From contig NZ_BLPF01000004.1 in the NCBI RefSeq assembly GCF_011764425.1, positions 818,001 through 882,000 of the forward strand: 64,000 bases of DNA. The letters run 5' to 3'. Of this stretch, positions 52,607 to 62,418 are shown one piece after another. Origin of the DNA: Phytohabitans houttuyneae (GTDB taxonomy: Bacteria > Actinomycetota > Actinomycetes > Mycobacteriales > Micromonosporaceae). Below the pieces are notes generated by a model. It was not told the DNA's origin, searched no databases, and saw only the letters and a list, made by a program, of their open reading frames with translations. Position 1 is the first letter of the stretch. Every line of letters starts with the position of its first letter. The position numbers and the translations under genes were made by a program.

Positions 52607-53664
52607 TGACCGCAACGCCCACCGACCCGCCGATCACGCACGTACCGTCCACACCGGAGGGTCCTGCGGACAGGCCGCGACGGATCCGTGAGCGGCGACC
52701 GCCGTCGGACGTGGTTTTCCGGGGTCTCGCGCGCGCCGGCGGCACGGTCGTGCTCGCGATCATGTTGCTGGTCGGCATCTTTCTCACCCGGGACGCGCTG
52801 CCCGCGTGGCGCGAGGCCGGCCTCGGCTTCCTGACCACGCAGGCGTGGGACCCGCAGGGCGGCGACTTCGGCGTCGCGGGCGTGCTCGTCGGCACGGTGC
52901 TCATCGGTTCGGTGGCGATCAGCGTCGCGGTGCCGCTGGCGCTCGGCTCGGCGCTCTACATCTCCGAGTACGCACCGGGCCGGATCAAGCCGCTGCTCGT
53001 CAACCTCGTCGACCTGATGGCCGCGGTGCCGAGCGTGGTCTACGGGATCTGGGGCCTTTTCCTGCTGCAGCCGAAGATCCTGGTCGTCGGCGAGCAGGGT
53101 GACGGCCTGCCGCGGTGGCTGGCGACGTACTTCGGATGGATCCCGCTCTTTCAGGTCGACGACTACAACCCGCGTGACCCGCTGGCGAGCCCGACGTCCC
53201 TGACCGCGTCGACGTTCGTCGCCGGACTCGTGGTGGCAATGATGGTCACCCCGATCATCGCCTCGATCATGCGCGAGGTCTTCTCGCAGGCCCCGCTCGG
53301 CGAGCGCGAGGGTGCCTTCGCCCTCGGCGCCACCAAGTGGGGGATGATCCGCTCGGTCGTCCTGCCCTTCGGGCGCGGCGGCATGATCGGCGGCACGATG
53401 CTCGGCCTCGGCCGGGCGCTCGGCGAGACCATCGGCGTGTACCTCGTCATCTCGGTGGTCTTCGTGATCCAACCGCACATCCTGCAGAACGGCGGCGGCT
53501 CGATCTCGGCGCTCATCGCGCTGCGGTACGCGGAGGACGTCGGCGTCGGCTTCGCCGCGCTCATGGCCGCCGGTCTCGTGCTCTTCGCCGTGACGCTGAT
53601 CGTCAACTTCGGCGCCGGCATCATCATCAGCCGCAGCCGCTCGGGCGCGGCGAGCGAGGTGTAG
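52606..53664 (+). CDS. pstC: Phosphate ABC transporter permease PstC
   Basis: 352 residues from ATG 52606. After a polar N-terminus there are six membrane helices; AVPSVVYGIWGLFLL and the EAA loop EREGAFALGATKWGMIRSVVLPFGRGGMIGG contacting the ATPase are diagnostic. FLTTQAWDPQGGDFGVAGVL is the usual periplasmic start. With PstA it forms the high-affinity phosphate channel. Four bases separate it from pstA. Confidence 0.97.
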   Translation: MTATPTDPPITHVPSTPEGPADRPRRIRERRPPSDVVFRGLARAGGTVVLAIMLLVGIFLTRDALPAWREAGLGFLTTQAWDPQGGDFGVAGVLVGTVLIGSVAISVAVPLALGSALYISEYAPGRIKPLLVNLVDLMAAVPSVVYGIWGLFLLQPKILVVGEQGDGLPRWLATYFGWIPLFQVDDYNPRDPLASPTSLTASTFVAGLVVAMMVTPIIASIMREVFSQAPLGEREGAFALGATKWGMIRSVVLPFGRGGMIGGTMLGLGRALGETIGVYLVISVVFVIQPHILQNGGGSISALIALRYAEDVGVGFAALMAAGLVLFAVTLIVNFGAGIIISRSRSGAASEV

Positions 53665-53668
53665 GGCG

Positions 53669-54916
53669 ATGACGACACAGGTGCGGTCCGCGCCCGCGGC
53701 CGACCCGCTGGCCGCGGAGACGACCCTGCCACGCACCTCCGACGAGCCGGCCGGCCCGGAAGTGCGCCGCTCGACCAGAACGACCCGACGCACCGATATC
53801 TTCGCGCTGCTCGGTGCGGCGGCGTCCGCCGTGTGCCTGGCCGCGGTGGTCTTCACTCAGGTGGCGCCGTTCGACGGGGTGCTCGGCTTCGCCGTCCTGT
53901 CGTACGGGCTGTTTCTCGGCGTCTACGCGCTGCTGGTCTCGCTCGACGAGTCGGGACCGGCCGTGCGCGACAGGCTCGCCGCGGCGGTGATCCACAGCCT
54001 CGCCCTCCTCATGCTGCTCGCGCTCGTGGTGGTCGTGGTCTTCACGCTCGTACGCGGTCGGCACGCGCTGGCACACCTCAACTTCTACTACGAGGACATG
54101 CGCTCGGCCGGGCCGCTGCAGCCGCTCGACGTGGGCGGCGTACGCCACGCGATGATCGGCACGCTGGAGCAGATCAGCATCGCGCTGGCGATCACGATGC
54201 CGCTCGGCGTGATCGGCGCGGTGTTCCTCAGCGAGCTGCCCGGGTCGTACAGCCGTTTCGTGCGCACGATCGTGGAGGCGATGACGGCATTGCCGTCCAT
54301 TGTGGCCGGTCTGTTCGTGTACGGCACGATCATCCTCACGCTGGGAATGCCGCTGTCCGGGCTGGCCGGCGCGATCGCGTTGAGCGTGATGATGTTGCCG
54401 ATCATCATCCGCGCGGCCGACGTCGTGATCCGGCTGGTGCCCGGGTCGCTGCGCGAGGCGTCGCTCGCGCTCGGCGCCTCGCAGTGGCGCACGATCTGGC
54501 ACGTGGTCCTGCCGACCGCGCGGTCCGGAATCACCACCGCGGTCATCCTGGGTACGGCGCGCGGCATCGGCGAGACGTCACCCGTCCTGCTCACCGTCGG
54601 CGCGACCGCGGTCACCAACCTCGATCCGACCGGCAACCCGCAGATGTCCCTGCCGCTGCTGACATTCCAGCTGGTGCGGACGCCGTCCGACACCATGATT
54701 TCGCGCGGTTTCGGCGCCGCGGCCGTGCTGATGACGCTCGTGCTGTTTCTCTTCGTGCTCGCCCGCCTCATCGGTGGCCGGGTCCCGGGCCAGCTCAGCC
54801 GCGGCCAGCGGCGCCGCCGGGTCCGCGCCTCCCGCCGTGACGCGGTGCGGTTCGCCGCGCGCGAACGTGCCCGCCTCGGGCGGGCCGCTTTGGACCAACC
54901 GACAGTAGGGAACTGA
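53669..54916 (+). CDS. pstA: Phosphate ABC transporter permease PstA
   Basis: 415 residues, longer than usual because of an N-terminal extension and two additional helices (about 50-100) ahead of the standard core. Core signatures: MTALPSIVAGLFVYG, and the EAA loop REASLALGASQWRTIWHVVLPTARSGI; GIGETSPVLLTVGATA is typical of PstA. The C-terminus is Arg-rich. Four bases lie between it and pstS. Confidence 0.96.
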   Translation: MTTQVRSAPAADPLAAETTLPRTSDEPAGPEVRRSTRTTRRTDIFALLGAAASAVCLAAVVFTQVAPFDGVLGFAVLSYGLFLGVYALLVSLDESGPAVRDRLAAAVIHSLALLMLLALVVVVVFTLVRGRHALAHLNFYYEDMRSAGPLQPLDVGGVRHAMIGTLEQISIALAITMPLGVIGAVFLSELPGSYSRFVRTIVEAMTALPSIVAGLFVYGTIILTLGMPLSGLAGAIALSVMMLPIIIRAADVVIRLVPGSLREASLALGASQWRTIWHVVLPTARSGITTAVILGTARGIGETSPVLLTVGATAVTNLDPTGNPQMSLPLLTFQLVRTPSDTMISRGFGAAAVLMTLVLFLFVLARLIGGRVPGQLSRGQRRRRVRASRRDAVRFAARERARLGRAALDQPTVGN

Positions 54917-54920
54917 GCGA

Positions 54921-56597
54921 ATGACCAGACAGTGGACCGGCGCGACCCACCGCCTGGCCCGCGCCGTCGCCGCCACCTTCGCGGTGATGCTGGTGTTTTC
55001 GGCGGCACCGCCCGCACCGGCGTCGGCCGCGCCGAGAAAAGTGCCCATCAACGGGGCGGGCTCGACGTGGAGCTCCAACGCGATCGACAACTGGCGGCGC
55101 AACGTCGCGCGCAGCATCACGGTCAACTACAACGCGAGCGGCTCGACCGACGGCCGCAACCGGTACAAGCAAGGCACTGTCGACTTCGGAGTGTCCGAGA
55201 TCCCGTACGGAATGGCGGACCGGTTCGCCGGCACCGACCCGGCGCCGACGCGCAGCTACGCCTACATGCCGATCGTCGCCGGCGGCACGGCGTTCATGTA
55301 CAACCTGCGGATCGGCGGCCGGCGCGTGACGAACCTCCGGCTGTCCGGCGATGTGATCGCGAAGATCTTCACCGGCGTCATCAAGCGGTGGAACGATCCG
55401 GCGATCGTGGCGGACAACCCGGGGCTCACCATGCCGGCGCGTTCGATCGTGCCGGTCGTACGCCAGGACGGCTCGGGTACGAGCGCGCAGTTCACGCTCT
55501 GGATGAGCAAGGAACACGGCTCGGTCTGGGACGCGTACTGCCGCAAGTTCAACAAGCCGTCCCCGTGCGGCCTCACCTCGCAGTACCCGTACCGGTCGAA
55601 CGAGGGCTTCATCGGGCAGACGGGTTCGAACGGTGTCTCGGGCTACGTCTCGCAGGGCAACGCGGAAGGCTCGATCACGTACGTCGAATACTCGTACGCC
55701 AAGAACGCGCGCTTTCCGGTGGTCAAGGTGTTGAACCAGGCCGGTTACTACACCGAGCCGACCGCGTCCAACGTGGCGGTCGCGCTGACCAAGGCCCGGA
55801 TCAACACCAACCAGAGCAGCGCGAGCTACCTGACGCAGATCCTCGACGACGTGTACGACTTCAACGACCCGCGGACCTACCCGCTGTCGTCGTACTCCTA
55901 CATGATCATCCCGGTCGGTGCGATCGACGTCGACACCATGACCCTGGACAAGGGGTACACGCTCAGCCTCTTCGCCTACTACTTCCTCTGCGAGGGCCAG
56001 CAGCAGGCGGACACGCTCGGCTACTCACCGCTGCCGAGAAACCTCGTCGACGCCGGGGTCAGGCAGGTGCACCGCATACCCGGCGCGGAAAAGCGCAACC
56101 TCGACGCGGCCGGCTGCAACAACCCCACGTTCCGCGGCGGCCGAAACGTCCTGCTCGACAACGCGCCGCGGCCGCTCGCGTGCGACAAGAAAGGCTCGAC
56201 ACAGAACCCGGCCGGCACGGCCGGCGCGCCCGAGCAGACCCCGGTCAAGGCGTCGGCCCGGTGCACCACCTCGGGCTCCGGCAGCGGCAACGGCAACAAC
56301 AACGGTGGCGCGAATGCCACCACCGGTCCGACTCCAACGGCGACCGGCGGTCCCGGCGCCACGACCGGGCCGATCGACCCGGACACCGGTCTTCCGGCCG
56401 GTAACGGCGATGGCGGCGGCGCCGGTGACGGCGAGCAGGTCGCGGCGGTACCCGTGTCGCTCGACGGCGAGGGTGGCTGGCGCCTGCGGCACACCGTGAT
56501 GGTCATCGCCGGACTCGTCTTCCTGGGGCTGATCCTCGGCCCTCCGCTGCTCGCCAACGCGCTGCGCGGGCGCCGGAACGACGGGGGACCGGTGTGA
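54921..56597 (+). CDS. pstS: Phosphate-binding protein PstS, membrane-anchored form
   Basis: 558 residues. Signal peptide (ending PASAAP), then the PstS fold with phosphate-binding loops INGAGSTWSSNAIDNW, FGVSEIPYG and RQDGSGTSAQFT. It is much longer than a standard PstS (about 370). After the binding domain comes a Gly/Asn/Thr-rich linker (residues about 455-510) and a C-terminal helix (VMVIAGLVFLGLILGPPLL) with a basic tail. So it is anchored by its C-terminus, rather than by the usual lipobox. Its stop overlaps the next start (GTGA). Confidence 0.93.
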   Translation: MTRQWTGATHRLARAVAATFAVMLVFSAAPPAPASAAPRKVPINGAGSTWSSNAIDNWRRNVARSITVNYNASGSTDGRNRYKQGTVDFGVSEIPYGMADRFAGTDPAPTRSYAYMPIVAGGTAFMYNLRIGGRRVTNLRLSGDVIAKIFTGVIKRWNDPAIVADNPGLTMPARSIVPVVRQDGSGTSAQFTLWMSKEHGSVWDAYCRKFNKPSPCGLTSQYPYRSNEGFIGQTGSNGVSGYVSQGNAEGSITYVEYSYAKNARFPVVKVLNQAGYYTEPTASNVAVALTKARINTNQSSASYLTQILDDVYDFNDPRTYPLSSYSYMIIPVGAIDVDTMTLDKGYTLSLFAYYFLCEGQQQADTLGYSPLPRNLVDAGVRQVHRIPGAEKRNLDAAGCNNPTFRGGRNVLLDNAPRPLACDKKGSTQNPAGTAGAPEQTPVKASARCTTSGSGSGNGNNNGGANATTGPTPTATGGPGATTGPIDPDTGLPAGNGDGGGAGDGEQVAAVPVSLDGEGGWRLRHTVMVIAGLVFLGLILGPPLLANALRGRRNDGGPV

Positions 56598-59194
56598 GCC
56601 GGCGGACGGTCGCCTCGATCCTTGTGGCGCTCGTCGCCGCGGGCGGGCTCTTCGTCATCGAGCCGGCGCCGGAGCCGGCGAAGGGTGCTCCGGAGGCCGG
56701 CGGCAGCGGCGGCTCGTCGGTGATCGTCACCGGCCGGAAGCAGGGCTTCGAAGACTTCACGAACCTCGCCCTCACGGTGTCGAAGACGCGAAACCTCACA
56801 AACGAGGCGATCGCGATCACCTGGACCGGTGCCACGCCCACACCCCGCACCTCGCAGCTGGCCACCGACTTCCTCCAGTTCATGCAGTGCTGGGGCAACC
56901 CGGAGGCGAAGGACTTCCGGGAGACGTGCGCTTTCGGCATGGACCTCGACAAGCCGGCGCTCATCGGCTCGGGTGGTTTCGAGTCGACGGCACAGGCCGG
57001 CCGGCGCGCCATCTACAAGGGCGACGGGCAGGTCTACCCCATCCGCGACCCGGACGAGACACCGGAGAAGACAGGTGTGCGGGCCGACGCGAGGATGGTG
57101 CCCTTCAAGACGGTGACCGGTGAACGGTCCCGGGACGGGAGCGCGGCCGAGCCGTACGGCACGGTCTTCGACCCGAGCGCCGGTACGCGCCCGGAAGAAG
57201 ACTTCGACGTCATGGGCAGGTTTCTGGCCAAGGAAACCACAAACGAGTACCCGTACGCGCTGACCGCTGCCGACGGCACGGGTCGGGTCATCTTCGAGGT
57301 GCAGAACGACCGCCTCGCGCCGAACCTCGGTTGTGGCGCGCCGTACCCGGCGCCGAGCGGCCAGCAGGAGCCGCGCCCGTGCTACCTCGTGATCGTCCCA
57401 AGAGGACACCACAACCCGTACAACGGGGAGAACGTCAGCCCCCGGCAGGCTGCGGTGCACGGGTCGCCGTTCACGCCGGCGCTGTGGCAGCACCGGATCG
57501 TCGTGCCGCTCCAGTTCGCACCGGTCGAGGGTGGGTGCTCGCTGGACAAGGCGGAGCGGCGCACGGCCGGTACCGAGGCCGTCGCCGAGGCGGTGACCTC
57601 CTGGCAGCCGGTGCTCTGCGCCAACGACGGCCCGGTCTTCGGCTACTCCGCCATCAGCGACTTCGAGGCGGCACAGCAGGTCACCAGCCCGTCCGGGAGC
57701 GCGCCCGGCCTCGTATACAGCGCAGACCCGGTCCCCTCCAGCAACCCGCCACTGGTGCACGCCCCGGCGACGCTGAGCAGCACGGTCGTCGCCATCAACA
57801 TCGACTACAACATCATCAACCCGCTGCACGTCAGCGGCCAGCCGCCGCCGGACGAAGTCCAACGGCGGCACGGGCTGGCGGTGACCGACCTGAAGCTGAC
57901 GCCGCGGCTCCTGGCCAAGCTGCTGACCCAGAGCTACCAGAACGACACGTTGACCCCGCTGGCGGCCGCGCCGCACAGCATCCGGTACGACGAGGAGTTT
58001 CTGGACCTCAACCCGGACTTCCGGTACTGGGGCCGGGAGCGCAGCGCCACGCTCGCCGGCCTGATCGTCTCGGTCGGCAACTCCGCGGCCGCCCGCGACC
58101 TCTGGCGCTGGATCCTCAGCGATCCGGACGCCAAGGCGTGGGTGCAGGGCCAGCGCGACGACGGGCAGGGCATGTGGGTCAACCCGGCGTACAAGGACCT
58201 GTTCGCGACTCCACAAGAGACATTCCCGAAGTCCGACCCCGGCTGCTACCGGGAGACGCGCTTCGAACCCATCCAGGGGCGCAACGTCGAGTTTCCGCTC
58301 TGCACGCTAGACAAGTGGCCCTACATGGGGTCGATGAGCGAGGCGGCGCTGCAGACGCTGCGCGCGGCGACGAAGGGCAAGGAGCAGCCGCTGCGGCCGG
58401 ATCCCAACAACCCCGGCGACGCCACCCCGTGCTGCCGCTACGCGGACATGGCGCGAAAGTCACCGGGATCGCGGTTCGTCATGTCGATTACCGACTCGGC
58501 ATCCGCCGCGAAGTACGGCCTTTTCACCGCACAGCTCTGCAAGACCAAGCGGGACAGCGCCGGCAACTATGTCGCGGACGACTGCCGGGCGCCCACGCGC
58601 GAGGCGGTGACGGCCGCGGCCGCGACGGCGGTGGCGAGCGAGGTGCGGGGCGCCAGCGTCATCGACCCGGTGAAGGCGTGGGCCACGCCGGGCGCGTATC
58701 CGCTGACCTCCGTCTCCTACGCGGTCGCGGACACCAGCGAGCCCGCGGCGGCCCGGAAGGAGTACGCCAGGCTGATGCGGTACGCCGCCGGCGCCGGCCA
58801 GGACCCGGGCGAGGCGTGGGGCCAGCTGCCGGAAGGCTACGTCCCGCTGCCCGCGGCCCTGCGTGAACAGGCGATGGTGTCGGCCAGCCAGCTGGAAAAC
58901 TGGGTATCGCCGACAACGCCGGCGCCCACCGGCGGCGATCCGGGATCCGGCGACCCGAGCCCGGGAGCGACGCCGCCGGCGCCGGCCGGCGTGCCCAGCG
59001 GCGGGCTGACCCCGTCGGCCGCCACGCCCGCACCCGGCACACCGCCGGTGGCCGCCCCCGCCGCGCAGGCGACGCAGGGCAGTCCACTGGGGATCATCCG
59101 GTTCATTCTGATCGCCGCGTTGTTGATGGGTCTCGTCGGCGGAATCGCCGGCCCGATCCTGCAGCGATTCGCCGTTCGGACGGGGCGCAAATGA
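56594..59194 (+). CDS. Large PstS-operon surface protein of unknown function, C-terminally anchored
   Basis: 866 residues from GTG 56594. Signal peptide (TVASILVALVAAGGLFVIEP), a large exported body with many Cys (MQCWGNPEAKDFRETCAF, NLGCGAPYP, PRPCYLVIVPRG), and in its second half phrases recalling periplasmic-binding proteins (LTPRLLAKLLTQSYQ; SRFVMSITDSASAAKYGLF; AYPLTSVSYAVAD). A Pro/Ala/Gly linker (about 790-840) and a membrane helix (IIRFILIAALLMGLVGGIAG) end it. Translational coupling to pstS suggests that it works with it, for instance as a second phosphate- or phosphoester-capturing receptor. No named family was recognised. Confidence 0.75.
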   Translation: MSRRTVASILVALVAAGGLFVIEPAPEPAKGAPEAGGSGGSSVIVTGRKQGFEDFTNLALTVSKTRNLTNEAIAITWTGATPTPRTSQLATDFLQFMQCWGNPEAKDFRETCAFGMDLDKPALIGSGGFESTAQAGRRAIYKGDGQVYPIRDPDETPEKTGVRADARMVPFKTVTGERSRDGSAAEPYGTVFDPSAGTRPEEDFDVMGRFLAKETTNEYPYALTAADGTGRVIFEVQNDRLAPNLGCGAPYPAPSGQQEPRPCYLVIVPRGHHNPYNGENVSPRQAAVHGSPFTPALWQHRIVVPLQFAPVEGGCSLDKAERRTAGTEAVAEAVTSWQPVLCANDGPVFGYSAISDFEAAQQVTSPSGSAPGLVYSADPVPSSNPPLVHAPATLSSTVVAINIDYNIINPLHVSGQPPPDEVQRRHGLAVTDLKLTPRLLAKLLTQSYQNDTLTPLAAAPHSIRYDEEFLDLNPDFRYWGRERSATLAGLIVSVGNSAAARDLWRWILSDPDAKAWVQGQRDDGQGMWVNPAYKDLFATPQETFPKSDPGCYRETRFEPIQGRNVEFPLCTLDKWPYMGSMSEAALQTLRAATKGKEQPLRPDPNNPGDATPCCRYADMARKSPGSRFVMSITDSASAAKYGLFTAQLCKTKRDSAGNYVADDCRAPTREAVTAAAATAVASEVRGASVIDPVKAWATPGAYPLTSVSYAVADTSEPAAARKEYARLMRYAAGAGQDPGEAWGQLPEGYVPLPAALREQAMVSASQLENWVSPTTPAPTGGDPGSGDPSPGATPPAPAGVPSGGLTPSAATPAPGTPPVAAPAAQATQGSPLGIIRFILIAALLMGLVGGIAGPILQRFAVRTGRK

Positions 59195-59430
59195 CCGTTC
59201 GACCGGCGAGGAGAGAGTTCGCCAGCCGCTGTTCATCCGGCCTACGTGTTGGCGAGAGACATACGCGCGAAACGTTTGTCTGGCATCGGTTTCGACGGCC
59301 AGTGCCCCGACGCGACGATGGCTCCGGCTCGTCGGGCATGGAGGCGAGTCTGAGTGTCTTGCCCGGAGGGTCTGGCTCAACGGCTCAGCCCGCCAGCCAG
59401 ACCTCTGAGTCCCGCAGAAAGGGAGCACAC

Positions 59431-60639
59431 ATGAAGGTCAAGACCATCGGCAGAGTGGCGGTGGCCGGCCTGGGTGCCGCTGTCGCTCTGGTCGTGGCGG
59501 CCAGTCCGGCCGTCGCCGACCCGGACCCCGCCACGGAGTTCCGCCAGCTCGCCGGTGTCGGCTCGGACACCACGCAGGACCTCGGCAACGGCCTCGGTGA
59601 GGCGCTCGGTGCCGGTGACCTTGTCGCGTCGTGGGACGCCCGTCCGCCGGCCGGCGGTACGACGACCATCAAGACGAAGTCGACCGGCTGCTCGTTCCAG
59701 CGGCCCAACGGCTCGGGTCAGGGCCGCCAGGCGCTGCGCGCGTCGCAGGGCGAGGACCTCGACGGTGCCGGCCCCGGCACGGCGGGCCAGTTTCCGGCGG
59801 CGACCGGCGTCAACATCCAGGGCTGTGTCGACTTCGCCCGCTCTTCCAGCTACGGCGGCGGCAGCACCCCGTCGAACACCGGTGCCTACACCTACATCCC
59901 CGCGGGTGTCGACGCCGTGACGCTGGCCGTGCACCAGGACGGCGATCTGCCGTTCGGTTGGTCGTTCGCCCAGATCCAGCGCGTCTACAAGTGCTTCGAC
60001 ACGCGGGTCGCCGGCAACACCGTGGTGCCGCGGATGATCCAGACCGGCTCCGGCACCTGGGAGTTCTGGATCCAGCCGGCCCGTATGGCGATCACCGAAA
60101 ACGAGATCAACGCCGGTGACTACCCCTGCATGGCGGTGGACCACGACAACAACATCTCCACCCCGGCGGTCCCGGTGCACCCGCGGGTGCAGGAGCACGA
60201 CGGCACGGTGCTCACCGGCAACCTGACCCACGTGATTCCGTTCTCCATCGGCCAGTTCGTGGCCCAGGGCAACCACGCGGCGATCGAGGCGGCACTCCCG
60301 CCGGTGGTCGTCGCCGACCGTCGCGGTCCGACCCAGCCGGTCGCGATGAGCACCACCACGCAGGCCACCACGCAGCCGGTCGTCGGCGGCGTGCTGAACG
60401 TCAACTTCCCGGTGCCCTTCCGCCGGGACGTGTACAACGTGGTGCCCACGGCCAACCTCACCAACCCGCTCGTCCAGAGCACGTTCGTCGGCACCGGTTC
60501 GCAGGTCTGCAGCGACACGGTGACCGTCAACGGCCAGCAGCGTCGGGTCGTCGAGCTGTTCGGCTTCGGCTACCGCGGGACGCTCAACAGCCCGCTCGAG
60601 GCCAACTGCGGCTACACCGACCTGCGGTTCAACAGCTGA
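59431..60639 (+). CDS. Secreted PstS-like protein
   Basis: 402 residues from ATG 59431 with AAGGGAG upstream. Signal peptide ends AASPAVADP and there is no anchor, so it is released or held by other proteins. LAGVGSDTTQDLGNGL is the sort of first phosphate-loop seen in PstS-like proteins, and DFARSSSYGG and TGSGTWEFWIQPARM occupy places matching later loops. FDTRVAGNTVVPRMIQTG supports the same fold. It may be a soluble phosphate scavenger. A hairpin follows, so it may be the last gene of one transcript. Confidence 0.75.
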   Translation: MKVKTIGRVAVAGLGAAVALVVAASPAVADPDPATEFRQLAGVGSDTTQDLGNGLGEALGAGDLVASWDARPPAGGTTTIKTKSTGCSFQRPNGSGQGRQALRASQGEDLDGAGPGTAGQFPAATGVNIQGCVDFARSSSYGGGSTPSNTGAYTYIPAGVDAVTLAVHQDGDLPFGWSFAQIQRVYKCFDTRVAGNTVVPRMIQTGSGTWEFWIQPARMAITENEINAGDYPCMAVDHDNNISTPAVPVHPRVQEHDGTVLTGNLTHVIPFSIGQFVAQGNHAAIEAALPPVVVADRRGPTQPVAMSTTTQATTQPVVGGVLNVNFPVPFRRDVYNVVPTANLTNPLVQSTFVGTGSQVCSDTVTVNGQQRRVVELFGFGYRGTLNSPLEANCGYTDLRFNS

Positions 60640-60656
60640 CCAAGCGGCAGCACTGA

Positions 60657-60688
60657 GGTCCGGGTGGCCCGCCGAGGCCGCCCGGACC
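60657..60688 (+). terminator. Hairpin between the PstS-like and LAxTG genes
   Basis: GGTCCGGGTGGC (60657-60668) pairs with GCCGCCCGGACC (60677-60688) with one wobble pair. It could terminate or attenuate transcription into the downstream surface genes. Confidence 0.65.
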
Positions 60689-60720
60689 GCTCGGCGTCCC
60701 TCAACCGGAGGAAATGAGCG

Positions 60721-62418
60721 ATGAGAAGGCAACGGCGTCGCAACTGGTTCGCGCTCGCGTTGGCGGCACTCCTGTCCAGCGGCGTGCTGGCGACCGGCGT
60801 CGTCCTCACGCTCGCCGCGCCGGCGCAGGCAGCGTCCCTCGGCGCGATCACGATCACCCCGACCAGCGGCAGCGTCACCGGCAGCCCCATGTTCGCCAGC
60901 GCGGCGTCCTCGGCGCCGTGCCCGAGCGGGTACGGCGAGAACGCGGGCCTGCGGGTGGGACCGGTGAACGGTGAGTACCAGAACCTGGCCCGCGCACTGG
61001 GCGGCGGCGGATACGACCAGGCGCCCGTGACGATCGAGCCGAACCGGTCGCTCCAGGCGGCGCTCGGCGCGGCGCCGGCGGCCACCAGCTACACGATCAT
61101 CATCGAGTGCTTCAGCCTGACGGCGGGCCGCCACCCCGACCAGTTCGAGCTGCCGATCATCATCTGCGGTACGACGTGGACGACCGCGCCGAGCTGTGGC
61201 GCCGCGGCACAGACGAGCACGGCGCTCGCGGTCGCGCCGACCGGCAAGATCGAGGAAGGGACGCCGGTCACGCTGACCGCCACCGTGACCCCACCCGCCG
61301 CCGCGGGGTCCGTGCAGTTCATGCGCAAGATCGGCTCGCAGGCGGCGGAGCCGGTCGGAGAGCCGGTACCGGTCGGCGCGGACGGCAAAGCCACCCTCGC
61401 GGACGCGATCCTGCCCGGTGCCGTCGCGGGGCCCACCGAAGCCGACGTCAAGTACGACGTGACCGCCGTCTTCAGCCCGGCCGACGCGAACGCCCACTTC
61501 GGCTCGACGTCGAGCGCCTCGCAGGTCACCGTCTACCGTGGACGGTACCCGATCGAGGTCACGCTGGCGTCGGACAAGACGAGCCCGCAGCCGGGCGGTA
61601 CGGCGATCGTGCTGACCGCGACCACGGACCGCCCCGACATCACCGGCGAGGTCCGGTTCACCAGCCAGAAGACGGACGGCGGCAGCGCGGACGAGCAGGA
61701 CATCGGCGAGCCGCAGGACGTGACGACCGGCACCGCCTCGGTCACCGCCAGCGGCCTGACCGCCGGTGTGTACGTGCTGAAAGCCACGTTCACCCCGTCG
61801 GACACCGTCGGCTTCCGCGCCCAGAACCTGCCGACGCTGCCGTTCACCATCCAGGCCGGGTCCGGCTCCGCGGAGAACACGACGACGACGTTGGCGGCCA
61901 ACCCCGACTCGCAGCAGGTGGAGGGGAGCGCGGTCACGCTGACCGCCGGCGTGGCGCCGAGCGCCGCGGCGGGGACCGTCAGGTTCATGGACGGCGCCAC
62001 ACAGATCGGCGACGCGGTCAGCGTGGCGAACGGCACCGCGACCGTCAGCACGAGCACGCTCGCCGCCGGTAGCCACACGCTCACCGCCGTCTTCACGCCC
62101 ACCGACAGCGCCGCGTACAACGCCTCCACGTCTGCACCGAAGGCGTACCAGATCACGGCCAACGGCGATGGGGACGGGGATGGTGACGGGGATGGCGATG
62201 GAGACGGGGATGGTGACGGCGATGGGGATGGTGACGGGGACGGGGACGGTGACGGTGACGGGGATGGCAACGGCTCGTTGGCCAGCACCGGCACGCCGCT
62301 CATCGCCATCGGCGCCTCGGGCCTCGCGCTGATCGGCACCGGCACCGGGTTCATGCTCCTGACCCGCCGCCGCCGGCCCGAGCCCGGACCCGTCAGCTGG
62401 CCGGAAGACCCGGAATGA
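60721..62418 (+). CDS. Ig-repeat surface protein with LAxTG sorting signal
   Basis: 565 residues. Signal peptide ends PAQAASL. First comes the two-Cys domain ([34 protein letters not shown]) shared with the 51267 protein, then three bacterial Ig-like (Big_3) repeats, each with VTLTA and VTAVF or LTAVFTPTD phrases (about 165-480). Next is a (Gly-Asp)n tract of about 35 residues, LASTG at 520-524, a hydrophobic helix and RRRR. LAxTG is the signal for class E sortases of high-GC Gram-positives. So it should be linked to peptidoglycan if an active sortase exists elsewhere; the sortase homologue next door is inactive. Confidence 0.88.
   Translation: MRRQRRRNWFALALAALLSSGVLATGVVLTLAAPAQAASLGAITITPTSGSVTGSPMFASAASSAPCPSGYGENAGLRVGPVNGEYQNLARALGGGGYDQAPVTIEPNRSLQAALGAAPAATSYTIIIECFSLTAGRHPDQFELPIIICGTTWTTAPSCGAAAQTSTALAVAPTGKIEEGTPVTLTATVTPPAAAGSVQFMRKIGSQAAEPVGEPVPVGADGKATLADAILPGAVAGPTEADVKYDVTAVFSPADANAHFGSTSSASQVTVYRGRYPIEVTLASDKTSPQPGGTAIVLTATTDRPDITGEVRFTSQKTDGGSADEQDIGEPQDVTTGTASVTASGLTAGVYVLKATFTPSDTVGFRAQNLPTLPFTIQAGSGSAENTTTTLAANPDSQQVEGSAVTLTAGVAPSAAAGTVRFMDGATQIGDAVSVANGTATVSTSTLAAGSHTLTAVFTPTDSAAYNASTSAPKAYQITANGDGDGDGDGDGDGDGDGDGDGDGDGDGDGDGDGDGNGSLASTGTPLIAIGASGLALIGTGTGFMLLTRRRRPEPGPVSWPEDPE
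62164..62268 (+). repeat. Degenerate GGNGAY hexamer tract encoding (Gly-Asp)n
   Basis: About seventeen 6-bp units of GGN-GAY run without interruption through the surface-protein gene. The acidic spacer may bind calcium and holds the Ig domains away from the wall. Such tracts change length easily and may be misassembled. Confidence 0.9.

Noticed and set aside
59377-62076. 899-residue minus-strand frame over the PstS-like and LAxTG genes
   Set aside because: Arg/Gly-rich shadow frame without recognisable fold.
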